In this document: piece by piece, positions 16,106-29,129 of the stretch | Layout: every line of letters begins with the position of its first letter | Numbering within the stretch: position 1 is the stretch's first letter | Program-made: the position numbers and the translations under genes | From: Pirellulaceae bacterium | Lineage (GTDB): Bacteria > Planctomycetota > Planctomycetia > Pirellulales > Pirellulaceae | DNA: 64,000 nucleotides | Direction: 5' to 3' | NCBI GenBank assembly: GCA_020852965.1 | Contig: JADYZV010000027.1 | Location: 49,718-113,717 of the forward strand | The notes under the pieces: generated by a model | What the model was told of the DNA's origin: nothing | The model's input: only the letters and a program-made list of their open reading frames with translations | Databases searched by the model: none

Positions 16106-18277
16106 GTGAGCGGTACACATCTGTTTTATAACGGCGTGCTAATGCGCGACTGTGAAATGATCGAGTTCGCTCAAGTGATCGAATACGACGAGTCCGAAAC
16201 CGATCCGCTCTACAGTAGATTCCGCCTAACAGTCGCGTCGACGTTGATTAGCCTACATTCGACGAATCCCAGCGATGGACCGCCGATCAATCTTGGCGAC
16301 ACGTCAAACGCCCTAACGCGACAACATCTTTCCACGATCGCACTTCCGGCGGTGACTGGGGAAACTGTGGTGGATCGCCTGCAATTCATCGAGTCTAGGC
16401 TGCAGCAGCCCCGCAAAGACTTCTGGCTAGCACTTAATGCGACCACGAACAAGCCTCTGGTAAACAACTCCCCAGACCAGTTTACACCGGCCAAAGATTC
16501 GAGCGCCAACGACTCCTATCGCATCGTTCTGGCCGCGACCGGCATTGACGACTTTGCCGACATGAGCACCGATGAAAACGACGGCACGAAAGGCGGTCGA
16601 AAAGTAACGGGCATGTTGGCTGGAGCCACCCAGTTCACCAATGTTCAAATTGAACGCAAGGATGTAGTCGATGCGAACAATGGTCCCAAACCACAGGGCG
16701 TCAATGTCGTTCAGATCAATGGCGGTCGATCGATGCGCGTGCAAGTGACGATCGAGGTATGCAGGCCTCTCTGCCAGCCGAGCACTGATCCTACGACGCA
16801 TCCAATACGAGACGCCAAAAAAGTCAAAGGCGTTATTTCCAATCGCTGGAGTATTCAGGAAACGCTCAATGAGAATTGGGAAGCGGAGATCGTTATCGAG
16901 GGAACGCTGATCATTTCCGACCAGCGGTTTAAGGCCGACTCGATGCGGCTGATGACATCTACCGGAATGTTTCCCTATGCCAAGATGACAGGGCGCATGT
17001 TCTCAACGTCTGCGGATGGCTTGAAGCTCAAGTATCGATACACGATCAAGGAGGCTGGTATTTCTCCCCCGCCCTATATCGTCGATTGGAGCGGCAAATA
17101 CTCAGAAAGCATGCAGACGGGAGGCAAAGCTATCGGAACGATGAATGTCAAAGTGCGAGGTACCCACAAGATTCCCGCCACAATCAAAGATTTCAATGGA
17201 GAGTTTATTACCGATCATCGCCGTTACAAGCTGTATCTGACCGACTGGATAATGCTGATAATCCAAAGCCGATTGGCTGTGGCTGATGCGTTCGACCCAG
17301 AACCTGGAAAAAAGCCTGACACAATGGTCCCGGTTGACTTCGTGGTCATCGAGAACATGAAAGAGCCTGAAATTGAAGCTCGTCTAACGGTATTGCATTC
17401 TGGTCCAGACCCATACAAGAAGTTTTCTGTTCGCTTGCACAATTTCGGCAAAACGATCTATGACGCGACCAATCCAGCGCTAGCCAATTGGGACCCGACC
17501 GAATGGCCAATACCACCAGCATTCACTTGGGAAGCAAACCCAAGACATAACAAGATGGGGAGCGCCTACGACTGCTATTTCCAGTCCCCTTGTTCGCAGT
17601 GGCATGGTAAACCTGAAGGTCTTGCCAGGGACTTTGACCTGCAGCAGCCTCCAACCGATCCAGTTGAAGAAAACGTTCCCACGACGGAAGCCTATTTGTA
17701 CGGCGGTGACACCAGCGCACTTACTGTAGGACTACCAACTGCGATTCCGAATCCAGTTCTTCCGCTGACATCTTACGGATGGTCCGACGAAAACCTAGCT
17801 CAGGGATTCACCCATCTAAGCGTCGATATTGAAAACCACTACGACGGCAATACTGGGATACTGGCGCTGCCACTTAGCAAGCAGCGAAACACGGAGTCTG
17901 GACCTGCCACTGTAGCATTCATTCCGGTCCACGCGGGAATCCAGGGGCGAACCTTCCGCATGTTGGCTAGCAGGCAGGGCGCGTGGCCGAAAGTCCCGGC
18001 ACCGATGGTAACGATCTCGAATTCATCTGCGGGCTACGTGGAAAAGCTCATGAAGGCGGAAGTTCTCCCCAGCGCTCCTAAGCTAGAGAGCGACGGGAGA
18101 ACGCTGAGATACACGGTCGAAGTGAAGTGGACCTACGTCAGTTCGCGTCCGATCGGGGCAAACGCAGGGGACGCCTACCGAACGTCATCAGATCCCATGG
18201 ATAAAACCACCCCGACTACCAATTTGCTGCCGATTGATTCGTTCTATGATTACTCAGGGTCAATTGAGGCGACTTAG
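16106..18277 (+). CDS. Large tail/baseplate protein, unrecognised
   Basis: A 723-residue protein starting at GTG, directly after the previous stop, with 'aaaaggagac' as a ribosome binding site. It is beta-rich throughout with no signal or membrane segment. Repeating phrases such as RMFSTSADGLKLKYRYTIKE and LPSAPKLESDGRTLRYTVEV suggest at least two related beta modules: about residues 170-330 and 520-700. Position after the tape measure points to a distal tail or baseplate hub protein. I cannot assign a family. Confidence 0.6.
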   Translation: MSGTHLFYNGVLMRDCEMIEFAQVIEYDESETDPLYSRFRLTVASTLISLHSTNPSDGPPINLGDTSNALTRQHLSTIALPAVTGETVVDRLQFIESRLQQPRKDFWLALNATTNKPLVNNSPDQFTPAKDSSANDSYRIVLAATGIDDFADMSTDENDGTKGGRKVTGMLAGATQFTNVQIERKDVVDANNGPKPQGVNVVQINGGRSMRVQVTIEVCRPLCQPSTDPTTHPIRDAKKVKGVISNRWSIQETLNENWEAEIVIEGTLIISDQRFKADSMRLMTSTGMFPYAKMTGRMFSTSADGLKLKYRYTIKEAGISPPPYIVDWSGKYSESMQTGGKAIGTMNVKVRGTHKIPATIKDFNGEFITDHRRYKLYLTDWIMLIIQSRLAVADAFDPEPGKKPDTMVPVDFVVIENMKEPEIEARLTVLHSGPDPYKKFSVRLHNFGKTIYDATNPALANWDPTEWPIPPAFTWEANPRHNKMGSAYDCYFQSPCSQWHGKPEGLARDFDLQQPPTDPVEENVPTTEAYLYGGDTSALTVGLPTAIPNPVLPLTSYGWSDENLAQGFTHLSVDIENHYDGNTGILALPLSKQRNTESGPATVAFIPVHAGIQGRTFRMLASRQGAWPKVPAPMVTISNSSAGYVEKLMKAEVLPSAPKLESDGRTLRYTVEVKWTYVSSRPIGANAGDAYRTSSDPMDKTTPTTNLLPIDSFYDYSGSIEAT

Positions 18278-18278
18278 C

Positions 18279-19124
18279 CTAAGTGTGCATTTGTGGATGC
18301 TTGGCAAAACTTACCGAACCGTGCATCCTGGCTCCGGTTCTTGGCCTAAAATAGTGCGCACAGAACGGACACTGAACTGGTATCATCATCAGTTCTTCAG
18401 GGACCAGGCATTCGCCACTGCACGCCGGGCACCAGCAGGGCTGCAATGGGTCCATCTGCCGCTTGCGCATTTCGAGCGGATAGTACACCTCGCGCGGCTT
18501 TTCACGGTTGTTTTGCGTGATATTGTCTGAATTGGTCCAGTAGGGGATTTTGACTGGTTCACGTTCTTGCTCGAATTGTGGCCCTTGATTCAGTCCGCGC
18601 GCAGAATTGCACAGCATCCCGCTGTCGGCCCTGATTCCCCACTTGTTGATCAGGTGCTGCTCGAGCTGCCAAGCCTCGGCTGGATCGTCGCACAGCGCCA
18701 AGAAGTGGTACCACTCACATTCTCCGTTGCGCTCGTTGAGCTCGACAATCAAACGCTCCTTCTCTCCCCGGCGCTGATATTTCTCACTGAACGCATTGTG
18801 GTAGTGCTGCGTGGCCCGAGTCCCCTTGCCCTTGCCGACATAGAACGGCAGGCCACTTGGATAGCAGATCAGATAGACATAGGTACGACCGCCCGAGTAG
18901 TAGCCGAACCTGAGCGCCTCGATCCAACTGAACAGCGGAAAGAATGGCTGTATTCCAGGATCGATCCTGAACGCCCCTGCCTCGCCATGGCCATACAGTC
19001 CGCCGCAATAAGAGCATTGCCAAGGCGGCATCCACGACCAGCTTTCTGGCGGCGGTGGCAATGGCTCGTCGCAGTGTGGGCATGTCGCATTATGACCAAC
19101 CGAGATTGACCCAAAACCACCCAT
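18279..19124 (-). CDS. GIY-YIG endonuclease flanked by zinc ribbons
   Basis: The only clear minus-strand gene of the prophage. The core has the GIY-YIG pattern as YVYLI and FYVGKGKGTRATQH, with a likely catalytic Arg in KGTRATQH and Glu in WQLEQHLINKWG. It is flanked by two zinc ribbons. The N-terminal one has CPHC and CSYC pairs. The C-terminal one reads CWCPAC, then VPEELMMIPVQCPFC. Such nucleases act as homing enzymes or in DNA processing. Opposite orientation inside a structural operon and a position between two tail genes suggest a mobile insertion. Longer starts exist at 19142 (ATG) and 19154 (GTG), but both overlap the start of the divergent gene at 19141, so I prefer the ATG at 19124, although no strong ribosome binding site decides it. 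Confidence 0.75.
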   Translation of the reverse strand: MGGFGSISVGHNATCPHCDEPLPPPPESWSWMPPWQCSYCGGLYGHGEAGAFRIDPGIQPFFPLFSWIEALRFGYYSGGRTYVYLICYPSGLPFYVGKGKGTRATQHYHNAFSEKYQRRGEKERLIVELNERNGECEWYHFLALCDDPAEAWQLEQHLINKWGIRADSGMLCNSARGLNQGPQFEQEREPVKIPYWTNSDNITQNNREKPREVYYPLEMRKRQMDPLQPCWCPACSGECLVPEELMMIPVQCPFCAHYFRPRTGARMHGSVSFAKHPQMHT

Positions 19125-19140
19125 CTTACACCATGCCCAC

Positions 19141-19720
19141 ATGCCAATTACCACTCAACCCGACCGACGCAGCCGAGCCGATCAAGCTGATATTCTACTT
19201 GCTTTCGTCGATCGATTGCGCGAACATCCACAGCTAAATGAGCAAAATGCCATCGTAGCCGACCAACCGGTTCCGGATCAGTTTCCCGGCGGTGGCTACT
19301 GCATCGTGGTGGCTCCCGGACCTGGGGAATTTCCTGGAGAACTCTGGACCGGTGGAGGCCACGCTACGGCCACGGAAGATGGTTCGGTCATCGTTGGCTG
19401 CTACGCATCAAACCGTCGCGATCGACCTGGTCGCAGGGAGTCTGCTCTGTTTGGCCGCAGGCATCAAGCCACACCGGCCGCAGAGCAACAAGAGCGTCCC
19501 AGCCTGCTTAGGTGGAAGCGTGACATACTCAGTCTGCTGACGGTCGAGAATAAGGCCCACGGAACGATGTCGCAGGCGTGGGAGCCGATGAAGCTTGGTA
19601 TTCCTCTCTGTAGAGATATCCCCGCCCCAAAGCGTTCTACGGGCATCCTGGACGTTCCTGAGCATCCAGGTTGGCTCGGATTCCAATTGACCTTCTCGAT
19701 TGCATGGGATTGGGACTTAT

Positions 19721-19728
<8 letters not shown>
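19141..19728 (+). CDS. Tail completion/terminator-like protein
   Basis: The 195-residue product begins with a helical segment ([17 protein letters not shown]), continues with [14 protein letters not shown] and a central beta region, has a second helix ([20 protein letters not shown]) and ends in [17 protein letters not shown]. This helix - strand - helix - strand order with a final 'f-x-i-x-W-D' strand resembles tail terminator proteins. The family call is tentative. It is separated from the upstream tail gene only by the inserted GIY-YIG gene, and its stop overlaps the fibre gene start (ATGCCTGA). Confidence 0.5.
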
Positions 19729-23890
<4,162 letters not shown>

Positions 23891-23904
23891 AAAGTCATGT
23901 AATT

Positions 23905-24573
23905 ATGTTCGGCTTCCAACCCGTCCCAATTGAAAGCGATCCAAGCGGTGTTGATCCACCAGGAGGCTGCGCGATCCTAAGCCAGTCGTCGTACGCCGGT
24001 ACGGGCACATCGCACTCGATCACGCTCCCTGGCGGAATTGTAGCGGGAGACAAAATAGCGATTGCCGTCGCCTATCGCGACTACGCCGCGCCGCCGTCGG
24101 GGTTCGGAAGCTACACGCTGCTTAGAACGCAGTACCTGAACGGCGACTCAAGCAAGGGGGCGCTGCGGACGTACACGAAGGTGGCTGACGGTAGCGAGGG
24201 ATCGTCAATTGCATCGACCACGTCGTCCTCGACTCAGGTGTGCGCAATAGCCTATCGACTCACCTGTCCTCACGAGGAGAGCGGTAGTTCAAGTGGAGGC
24301 TTCAGCGACACGGCCACGTCGGCGGCTCCGTCTCCAACGGTAAGTATTGACGTCATGCAAATGCTTTCGCTAGCGTTCATTGACGGTCGCAAACTAGAGA
24401 CATTCCCATCTGGGTATATGGGCTACTACGACTCGATTGCACCAGGGCACACGGCATCGTCGTTAGTGCTAAGCGTCGGCTGGAAAACGGACTTGAGTGC
24501 CTCGGAAACACCTGGAGACATATCTATCGACGACGATGTCTACTGGGCAACAGCCGTCGAGGTGTTTGGATAA
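23905..24573 (+). CDS. Tail-fibre accessory protein, beta-sandwich type
   Basis: The 222-residue protein has the arrangement GIVAGDKIAIAVAYRDYAAP, then SGFGSYTLLRTQYLN, KGALRTYTKVADGSEGSS and a late SLVLSVGWKTDLSASE. This 'gd-x-ivv ... psGf-tll ... l-x-x-y-x-kvadgsE' order is one I associate with small beta-sandwich modules of phage fibres. Directly downstream of the main fibre, it may be a fibre tip, a chaperone-like cap or a head fibre. Its last base A is shared with the next ATG (TAATG), so translation is coupled. Confidence 0.55.
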   Translation: MFGFQPVPIESDPSGVDPPGGCAILSQSSYAGTGTSHSITLPGGIVAGDKIAIAVAYRDYAAPPSGFGSYTLLRTQYLNGDSSKGALRTYTKVADGSEGSSIASTTSSSTQVCAIAYRLTCPHEESGSSSGGFSDTATSAAPSPTVSIDVMQMLSLAFIDGRKLETFPSGYMGYYDSIAPGHTASSLVLSVGWKTDLSASETPGDISIDDDVYWATAVEVFG

Positions 24574-25493
24574 TGCCTACTAAAAGATGTTGCTGCGGAC
24601 CTGGATTGTGCGAAAAATATTGCATTGAGAACAGCGGCGCGCCGTGCAGTACTGTTGATGCGGCTCGCTACTATGAGGTGGTTTTCCCGCTCTACGGCGA
24701 CACCTACAGCGAGGATACTTGCTGCGACAAGCTATTTACCCCGGATGACCTTGGCGGCAACTTCTACTTGGTGAATGACGGGCTTGACGAATCTTGCACA
24801 TGGGTAACTGAGGAACATGGGGGATGTGTCGGAACGCTTGAAATATCGGCTGGCCCCGATGCGGTTCTGACGATCACCAAAGGGTCTAACGCTCTGGTTT
24901 ACACCCCGGTTACGTCGATCACCTATAACCCGCTATGTACGGCAGTTTTTGAGTATCGGGCTGATCTTTCCGACCCGCCAGAGGGTTGCGAGTGGCCGAG
25001 CAAGGTCTGTGTACGGCCAAACGAGTATTGCTGTCCCGATTACGCCTACCCTGACACGCTCGAAGCCTATTTCACAAAAGCAGTATTGGGTGGCTGCACA
25101 TGCTCAACAGGCGTAGGACCCGCAAAAACGCTGACCAGAGTTCCAGCGTCTCCAGCGAGCCCGCCCGCTCCGTACCTCTCTTTCCCAGAGCTCATGGGCT
25201 ACGGTGCATACGCCCGATGGGTAGGGACAGTAGATGTAGGGTCGTGCGGGAAAAAATTACAGCTGTGCATGGAATGCACACCCTACGGTGCATCCCCTGG
25301 CAGCACTCGCATGTTCTTGACGATCACCGGCGATTCAGACCCAATATGCGACGGGGACAATGTTGGGGCTGAAGAGGCGACCGACAGTTGCGACCCGTTC
25401 ATTTTCACATTTGTAATTGAGTCAGCATCAAGTTGCTGCGACGGCGAGGCATTCGCAACCGAACTAATTTTACACATTTTTGACCCATCATAA
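24573..25493 (+). CDS. Cysteine-rich phage protein
   Basis: The 306-residue protein contains 24 cysteines by my count, starting with MPTKRCCCGPGLCEKYC. Pairs and near-pairs recur (DTCCDKL, EYCCPDY, GGCTCSTG, QLCMECTP, SSCCDGEA). There is no signal peptide. Many cysteines in a virion protein would form disulfides outside the cell or bind metal. It may be a cross-linked adhesin or virion surface protein. I do not know a named family. It is coupled to both neighbours by TAATG-type overlaps. Confidence 0.6.
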   Translation: MPTKRCCCGPGLCEKYCIENSGAPCSTVDAARYYEVVFPLYGDTYSEDTCCDKLFTPDDLGGNFYLVNDGLDESCTWVTEEHGGCVGTLEISAGPDAVLTITKGSNALVYTPVTSITYNPLCTAVFEYRADLSDPPEGCEWPSKVCVRPNEYCCPDYAYPDTLEAYFTKAVLGGCTCSTGVGPAKTLTRVPASPASPPAPYLSFPELMGYGAYARWVGTVDVGSCGKKLQLCMECTPYGASPGSTRMFLTITGDSDPICDGDNVGAEEATDSCDPFIFTFVIESASSCCDGEAFATELILHIFDPS

Positions 25494-25963
25494 TGACCAC
25501 CGACTGTAACCAATTCCAAGGCCGATTGCGTGACTTGTGCCGAGGCCACGACGATGACGGCAATCCCGTCAGCTCGCCCGAGAAACGCGCGAAGTGGCAG
25601 AGATATTTTCATGGCGGCGATGAGCTGCAGGTAGTCAATCGCAAGATAGTCGGTCTCACTCCCGATGAAAAAGAAGCGAGGCGCGCTAGAGTCAAGGCGG
25701 CTTCTGCAGAGGAGAGAAGACTTATCGGCTGGCTTACGTTCTTTCGCGCACCAGGCGAGCGAGGCATAGGTGACACAGCGCTGCGCATGTCGCAGTTGGC
25801 TTGGAGACGCTCTCCCACTATTAAATCGCTGGTCGACGGTCTAATGAAGCAGTGTGCGTGCAAGAGGCTAGACGCTGTGTCGCGGCTCAATAAGGAACAT
25901 CCGTACGCTCAGCAAGTATCAGGTGTCGCGACACCCGCAGTTGCCAAAATCAGCGGCAAGTAG
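25493..25963 (+). CDS. Last gene of the phage structural operon, unrecognised
   Basis: The 156-residue protein starts at ATG overlapping the upstream stop (TAATG). The N-terminus is DCNQFQGRLRDLCRGHDDDG followed by a short basic helix. The middle is Arg/Ala-rich and helical (EKEARRARVKAASAEERR), and the C-terminal half has a cysteine pair in LMKQCACKRLD. It could be a regulator or a small virion protein. No homologous family is claimed. No further gene follows before the attachment site. Confidence 0.5.
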   Translation: MTTDCNQFQGRLRDLCRGHDDDGNPVSSPEKRAKWQRYFHGGDELQVVNRKIVGLTPDEKEARRARVKAASAEERRLIGWLTFFRAPGERGIGDTALRMSQLAWRRSPTIKSLVDGLMKQCACKRLDAVSRLNKEHPYAQQVSGVATPAVAKISGK

Positions 25964-26029
25964 CCTTTGCTGCTCAAGAAAACCAAAGGTTTTGACGCAT
26001 TTTCAACAGCCGCCTAAGCCCCAAGAACG

Positions 26030-26083
26030 ACTTAAAATCCTGTGGGCGTAAAGCCCGTGCGGGTTCGACCCCCGCCTCAGCTA
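26030..26083 (+). other. tRNA-Leu(UAA) 3' fragment, probable prophage attachment site
   Basis: The sequence matches a class II tRNA from the anticodon loop onwards. It shows an anticodon loop CTTAAAA (UAA), a long variable arm with a GGGC/GCCC stem (26,043-26,056), and a T-arm GCGGG-TTCGACC-CCCGC (26,059-26,075). The acceptor 3' strand CTCAGCT is followed by discriminator A. The 5' half is absent: bases upstream do not pair with the anticodon or acceptor stems. A 3' tRNA piece of this kind is what a tyrosine integrase leaves at one end when a phage inserts in a tRNA gene; the restored gene should lie at the other end. No CCA is encoded. Confidence 0.75.
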
Positions 26084-26522
26084 CTTGCTACATAAGGACT
26101 TATGGCGGTCGCCATCTTGCCTGACAACCGAAAGATAGACGCTCACTTTCATAGTTTACATAGGATCGACGATCGAGTTCATATCAAATCGGGATTGTCG
26201 GAATCCGATTGAGTGTTCGTCATCCTAAAAGAGCGTCAGCGACAACACATACGAGTAGCCGATTCGCAAGCAGAACACCGCCCCCCCCCTGATCAGGAGC
26301 GACCGTTGATGTTCACTCTTCATTGAGGGGCGTTTTAATCCGTTGTCTTATCCGTTGTCGCCAGAATCGGTTCGAGCAGCCCACAGTTCAACTAACAGGG
26401 CATGGTCGTGGGATAAACGATCAGGATCGAAGTTGCGATTTTGGTGGGGGTGATAGCTTGTAAAGGCTGTCGAGTTGATCTAGGCTGATGCCTTAACTCA
26501 TTTCCGGTCTAAAGGCAGGTGC
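26084..26522. other. Intergenic region at prophage/chromosome boundary
   Basis: No gene seen. It holds a small palindrome ATGGCGGTCGCCAT near 26,102 and a run of nine C at 26,281-26,289. The last 60 bases before the M64-like gene presumably carry its promoter, but I could not place -35/-10 boxes with confidence. Confidence 0.4.
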
Positions 26523-27797
26523 ATGATGGGCTTCGACAGGGGTTTTTTCAGTGGCGTCACTGGTTGTATAAGTTTGATTGGACTTATTTTACTTAGCGCT
26601 CCGTGCTGGGGTGACTTCATCACCTTGGTCGACAATGGCCGCTCGAGCAACCGAGTCGACTTGGTATTTGTGGGGGACGGCTATACAGCCGGCGAGATAT
26701 CGACCACCTATGCTGCGCATGTCAGTTCGATGGTCTCCTATTTGTTTGGTACTGCGAGTAACCCACTATCGCGATATGCCAGTTTCTTTAATGTTCACCG
26801 CGTCAATGTAATCAGCAATCAATCAGGCGCAGATGTGCCACAGTCGGGCATCCTCCGCGATACCGCGCTGGACGCAACCTATCGCTACGATGGCGTGACC
26901 GATCGTTTGCTGTATTTCAACGCTGACAAAGCGAATTCAGCCGTAAACACTGCGTTGGCAGGGACTGGCGTGGATATCGATATGCGTGTCGGAGTAGTCA
27001 ACGAATCGGTTTATGGCGGAGGCGGAGGGCAATGGGCCGTTTATGCTGGCGCCAACATTCAGGATTCGAAAGAAATCGCCGTGCATGAATTGGGACATTC
27101 CTACGCGGGCTTGGCAGACGAGTATTTTAGTCCTGGATCGTACGCGGGCCCGGAACCTGTGGAAGCCAACGTAACGACTAGCCCAGCAACGGGAAAATGG
27201 GATCGCTGGGTCGGCTACGATGACCCCGATTCGGATATTGGGGAAATTGGATACTACGAAGGGGGGAAATACGTATCCAATGGCATCTATCGTCCGTCGG
27301 ACAACTCGCTCATGCGTTCTCTCAATCGTCCGTTTGATGCCGTTGGACGCGAAGCTCTCATTTCCACGATTTACAGTGAAGTCAATCCACTAGACGCTTG
27401 GCTAGCAGAGTCGAGCAAGTTGGATCAGTCCAGTTCGGCGTGGGTCGATGTGGTCGACCCGTCCGTGATCGATGTCGATTGGTTTTTGGATGGAAACTTG
27501 CTAAGCGCTACCGGTGAAAACTTGAATATCGGACAACTTGGTCTTAGCCCCGGCGACTATACGTTAACTGCCACAGCCTACGACAATCTCTTGGACCATT
27601 CGTTTACGGGGGATAGTTTGGATTGGTGGCGTCTCAATTCTGCTCCGCTGACTCGGTCGATTTCCTGGAGCGTAACAATTTCGGCGGTGCCTGAGCCGAG
27701 CGCATTGGGCTGGCTTTTGATTTGCAGTTTAGTCCAATTATTTCGTCGCCAGGAGCGAAAGGAGCAGTACTCATTTGCTTCATTCTTGAAACCGTGA
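26523..27797 (+). CDS. Secreted M64-like metallopeptidase with PEP-CTERM tail
   Basis: The 424-residue protein starts with a signal peptide (hydrophobic about 10-30). The body matches the IgA-peptidase M64 family: LVFVGDGYTAGE near residue 50, and the zinc site HELGHSYAGLADEY at residues 188-201 (His188, Glu189, His192 and the downstream Asp/Glu). It ends with a PEP-CTERM sorting signal, VPEPSALGWLLI, a hydrophobic stretch and a basic cluster (FRRQERK). It is therefore an exported peptidase tethered by the exosortase system, probably cleaving extracellular protein. It is the first chromosomal gene after the prophage. A second start codon, ATG 26526, follows immediately. Confidence 0.8.
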   Translation: MMGFDRGFFSGVTGCISLIGLILLSAPCWGDFITLVDNGRSSNRVDLVFVGDGYTAGEISTTYAAHVSSMVSYLFGTASNPLSRYASFFNVHRVNVISNQSGADVPQSGILRDTALDATYRYDGVTDRLLYFNADKANSAVNTALAGTGVDIDMRVGVVNESVYGGGGGQWAVYAGANIQDSKEIAVHELGHSYAGLADEYFSPGSYAGPEPVEANVTTSPATGKWDRWVGYDDPDSDIGEIGYYEGGKYVSNGIYRPSDNSLMRSLNRPFDAVGREALISTIYSEVNPLDAWLAESSKLDQSSSAWVDVVDPSVIDVDWFLDGNLLSATGENLNIGQLGLSPGDYTLTATAYDNLLDHSFTGDSLDWWRLNSAPLTRSISWSVTISAVPEPSALGWLLICSLVQLFRRQERKEQYSFASFLKP

Positions 27798-27812
27798 TCG
27801 ATGGTTGCCGCT

Positions 27813-29129
27813 TTACCTCGGAGGCCCGCTGACTTTTACGTTGGTCCCTTGGCGGTTAATGTTCAGTTCGCTGGTGCGCGCAATCTCGGCGAGTAGCTGG
27901 TCGAGCGTTACCTGCTTGACTTTAAAACTGATACGCCGCTCGCGCATCGCCGCTGGGCAGTTTTCGTCCCACTGGAGTGCGAAACCTAGGCTTGTTCCCA
28001 GGTGTTCCAGGACGCTGACTACCGGTGTATTGGCGACCTCAAATTCGTACCGCTCGGATTTGTTGCCCAACGCCACGGCGGGACGATGGGCCTGCGGTGG
28101 AGCCAGCAACGCTAAGTGAAACGCAGTCGGTCCCTGAACGTGACTGATGCTACCGCGAGTTTGGCATAGTGCGCCAACGTACTTCGCTCGCAAACTCGCC
28201 AAGCCGCGTAAATCGAGCTCAGCCTTGCTGTAGTTGGCTTGCCACTCGGCAACTGGTTGGAGTGGCACGATGCGAAAGCGATTGCCTTGCATCCACTCCA
28301 TTTCACGATCGAAGCCCCCCAGCAACACAGTCGCTTGAGTCGCCAACGTGGAGGGTTGTAAAAACCGTCCTGCGTGAAACAGATCGTGCGGCAGCTCCCC
28401 CGCGATCTCGATCTTCCAATGGGATTCAATTTGTTGCAGCATCTCCGTGGGGGTAGCCAGTTCGTCCCACTGAAGTTCACGCAGCGACGCCGGCTGATGA
28501 GTGCCGCCAGCGCGACTCAGTTTATCGTGCAGTCCAACCGCAGCGCGTTGCAAACGACTGACACGACCGTGGGGGCCCATGTAAATCACATTCTCAATTA
28601 ACCCTAGTTCAGCGTCTGCTACGGAGGCGATATGCTCCAGCGTTCTCAGTAGGCTGGCATTCTGCCGAACGTCCGCCGGGGTTGAGTTGATCAAGTGGTT
28701 TGGATCGATGTCGCGATCGAGCCAAATTGAAATGCTAAATTGTTGGCTGAGCTCCTGCAGACCGGTGCGGAGGGGAGTTTGATCCCAAAAAATTCGCGTC
28801 GGCGATTGCAGAGCTGACTGAGCCGCTCGACTGCTCGGCAGCTCTAGCAAATTCACCGTGATCGACAATATTTCACCCTGCGGTTGAGCCCAGACGCTAG
28901 ACTGAAGTCCTGCCAGGAAGAGGCCCACCCACCGACCAATGATTAGAAGCCCAGGCAACGCATTGATGCGAAGTGCCCGTGTGTCCAGAACGCCCCCGAC
29001 TAAATAAATAAAGAACTTCAGGATTGCACCTTTGGTCCAATTCCCGGTGGGCAATGACAGTCTAGGTGAAATGGATGGTTTGCGGCGTCGTCCAAGCACG
29101 GTAACTCTGGTCCCAAACGGGGGTGGCAC
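27813..29129 (-). CDS. Secreted protein with STN/secretin-like C-terminal domain
   Basis: The frame gives 438 residues, but the first 55 look non-coding in character. A signal-peptide-like segment (LLIIGRWVGLFLAGLQSSVWA) begins near residue 60, so the true start is likely internal and not ATG; I could not fix it. The mature part contains a first short domain (ILSITVNLLELPSS, LRTGLQELSQQFSISIWLDRD). A C-terminal domain, VSVLEHLGTSLGFALQWDEN to VTLDQLLAEIARTSELNI, resembles STN-type short domains of secretins and TonB receptors. These bind or assemble envelope complexes. No secretin beta-barrel follows, so its role is open. The start region overlaps the divergent gene at 29123. Confidence 0.6.
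   Translation of the reverse strand: MPPPFGTRVTVLGRRRKPSISPRLSLPTGNWTKGAILKFFIYLVGGVLDTRALRINALPGLLIIGRWVGLFLAGLQSSVWAQPQGEILSITVNLLELPSSRAAQSALQSPTRIFWDQTPLRTGLQELSQQFSISIWLDRDIDPNHLINSTPADVRQNASLLRTLEHIASVADAELGLIENVIYMGPHGRVSRLQRAAVGLHDKLSRAGGTHQPASLRELQWDELATPTEMLQQIESHWKIEIAGELPHDLFHAGRFLQPSTLATQATVLLGGFDREMEWMQGNRFRIVPLQPVAEWQANYSKAELDLRGLASLRAKYVGALCQTRGSISHVQGPTAFHLALLAPPQAHRPAVALGNKSERYEFEVANTPVVSVLEHLGTSLGFALQWDENCPAAMRERRISFKVKQVTLDQLLAEIARTSELNINRQGTNVKVSGPPR

Noticed and set aside
25990..26083. A complete functional tRNA-Leu gene
   Set aside because: The D-arm and 5' acceptor strand are missing, and the anticodon stem has at least two mismatches on the 5' side.
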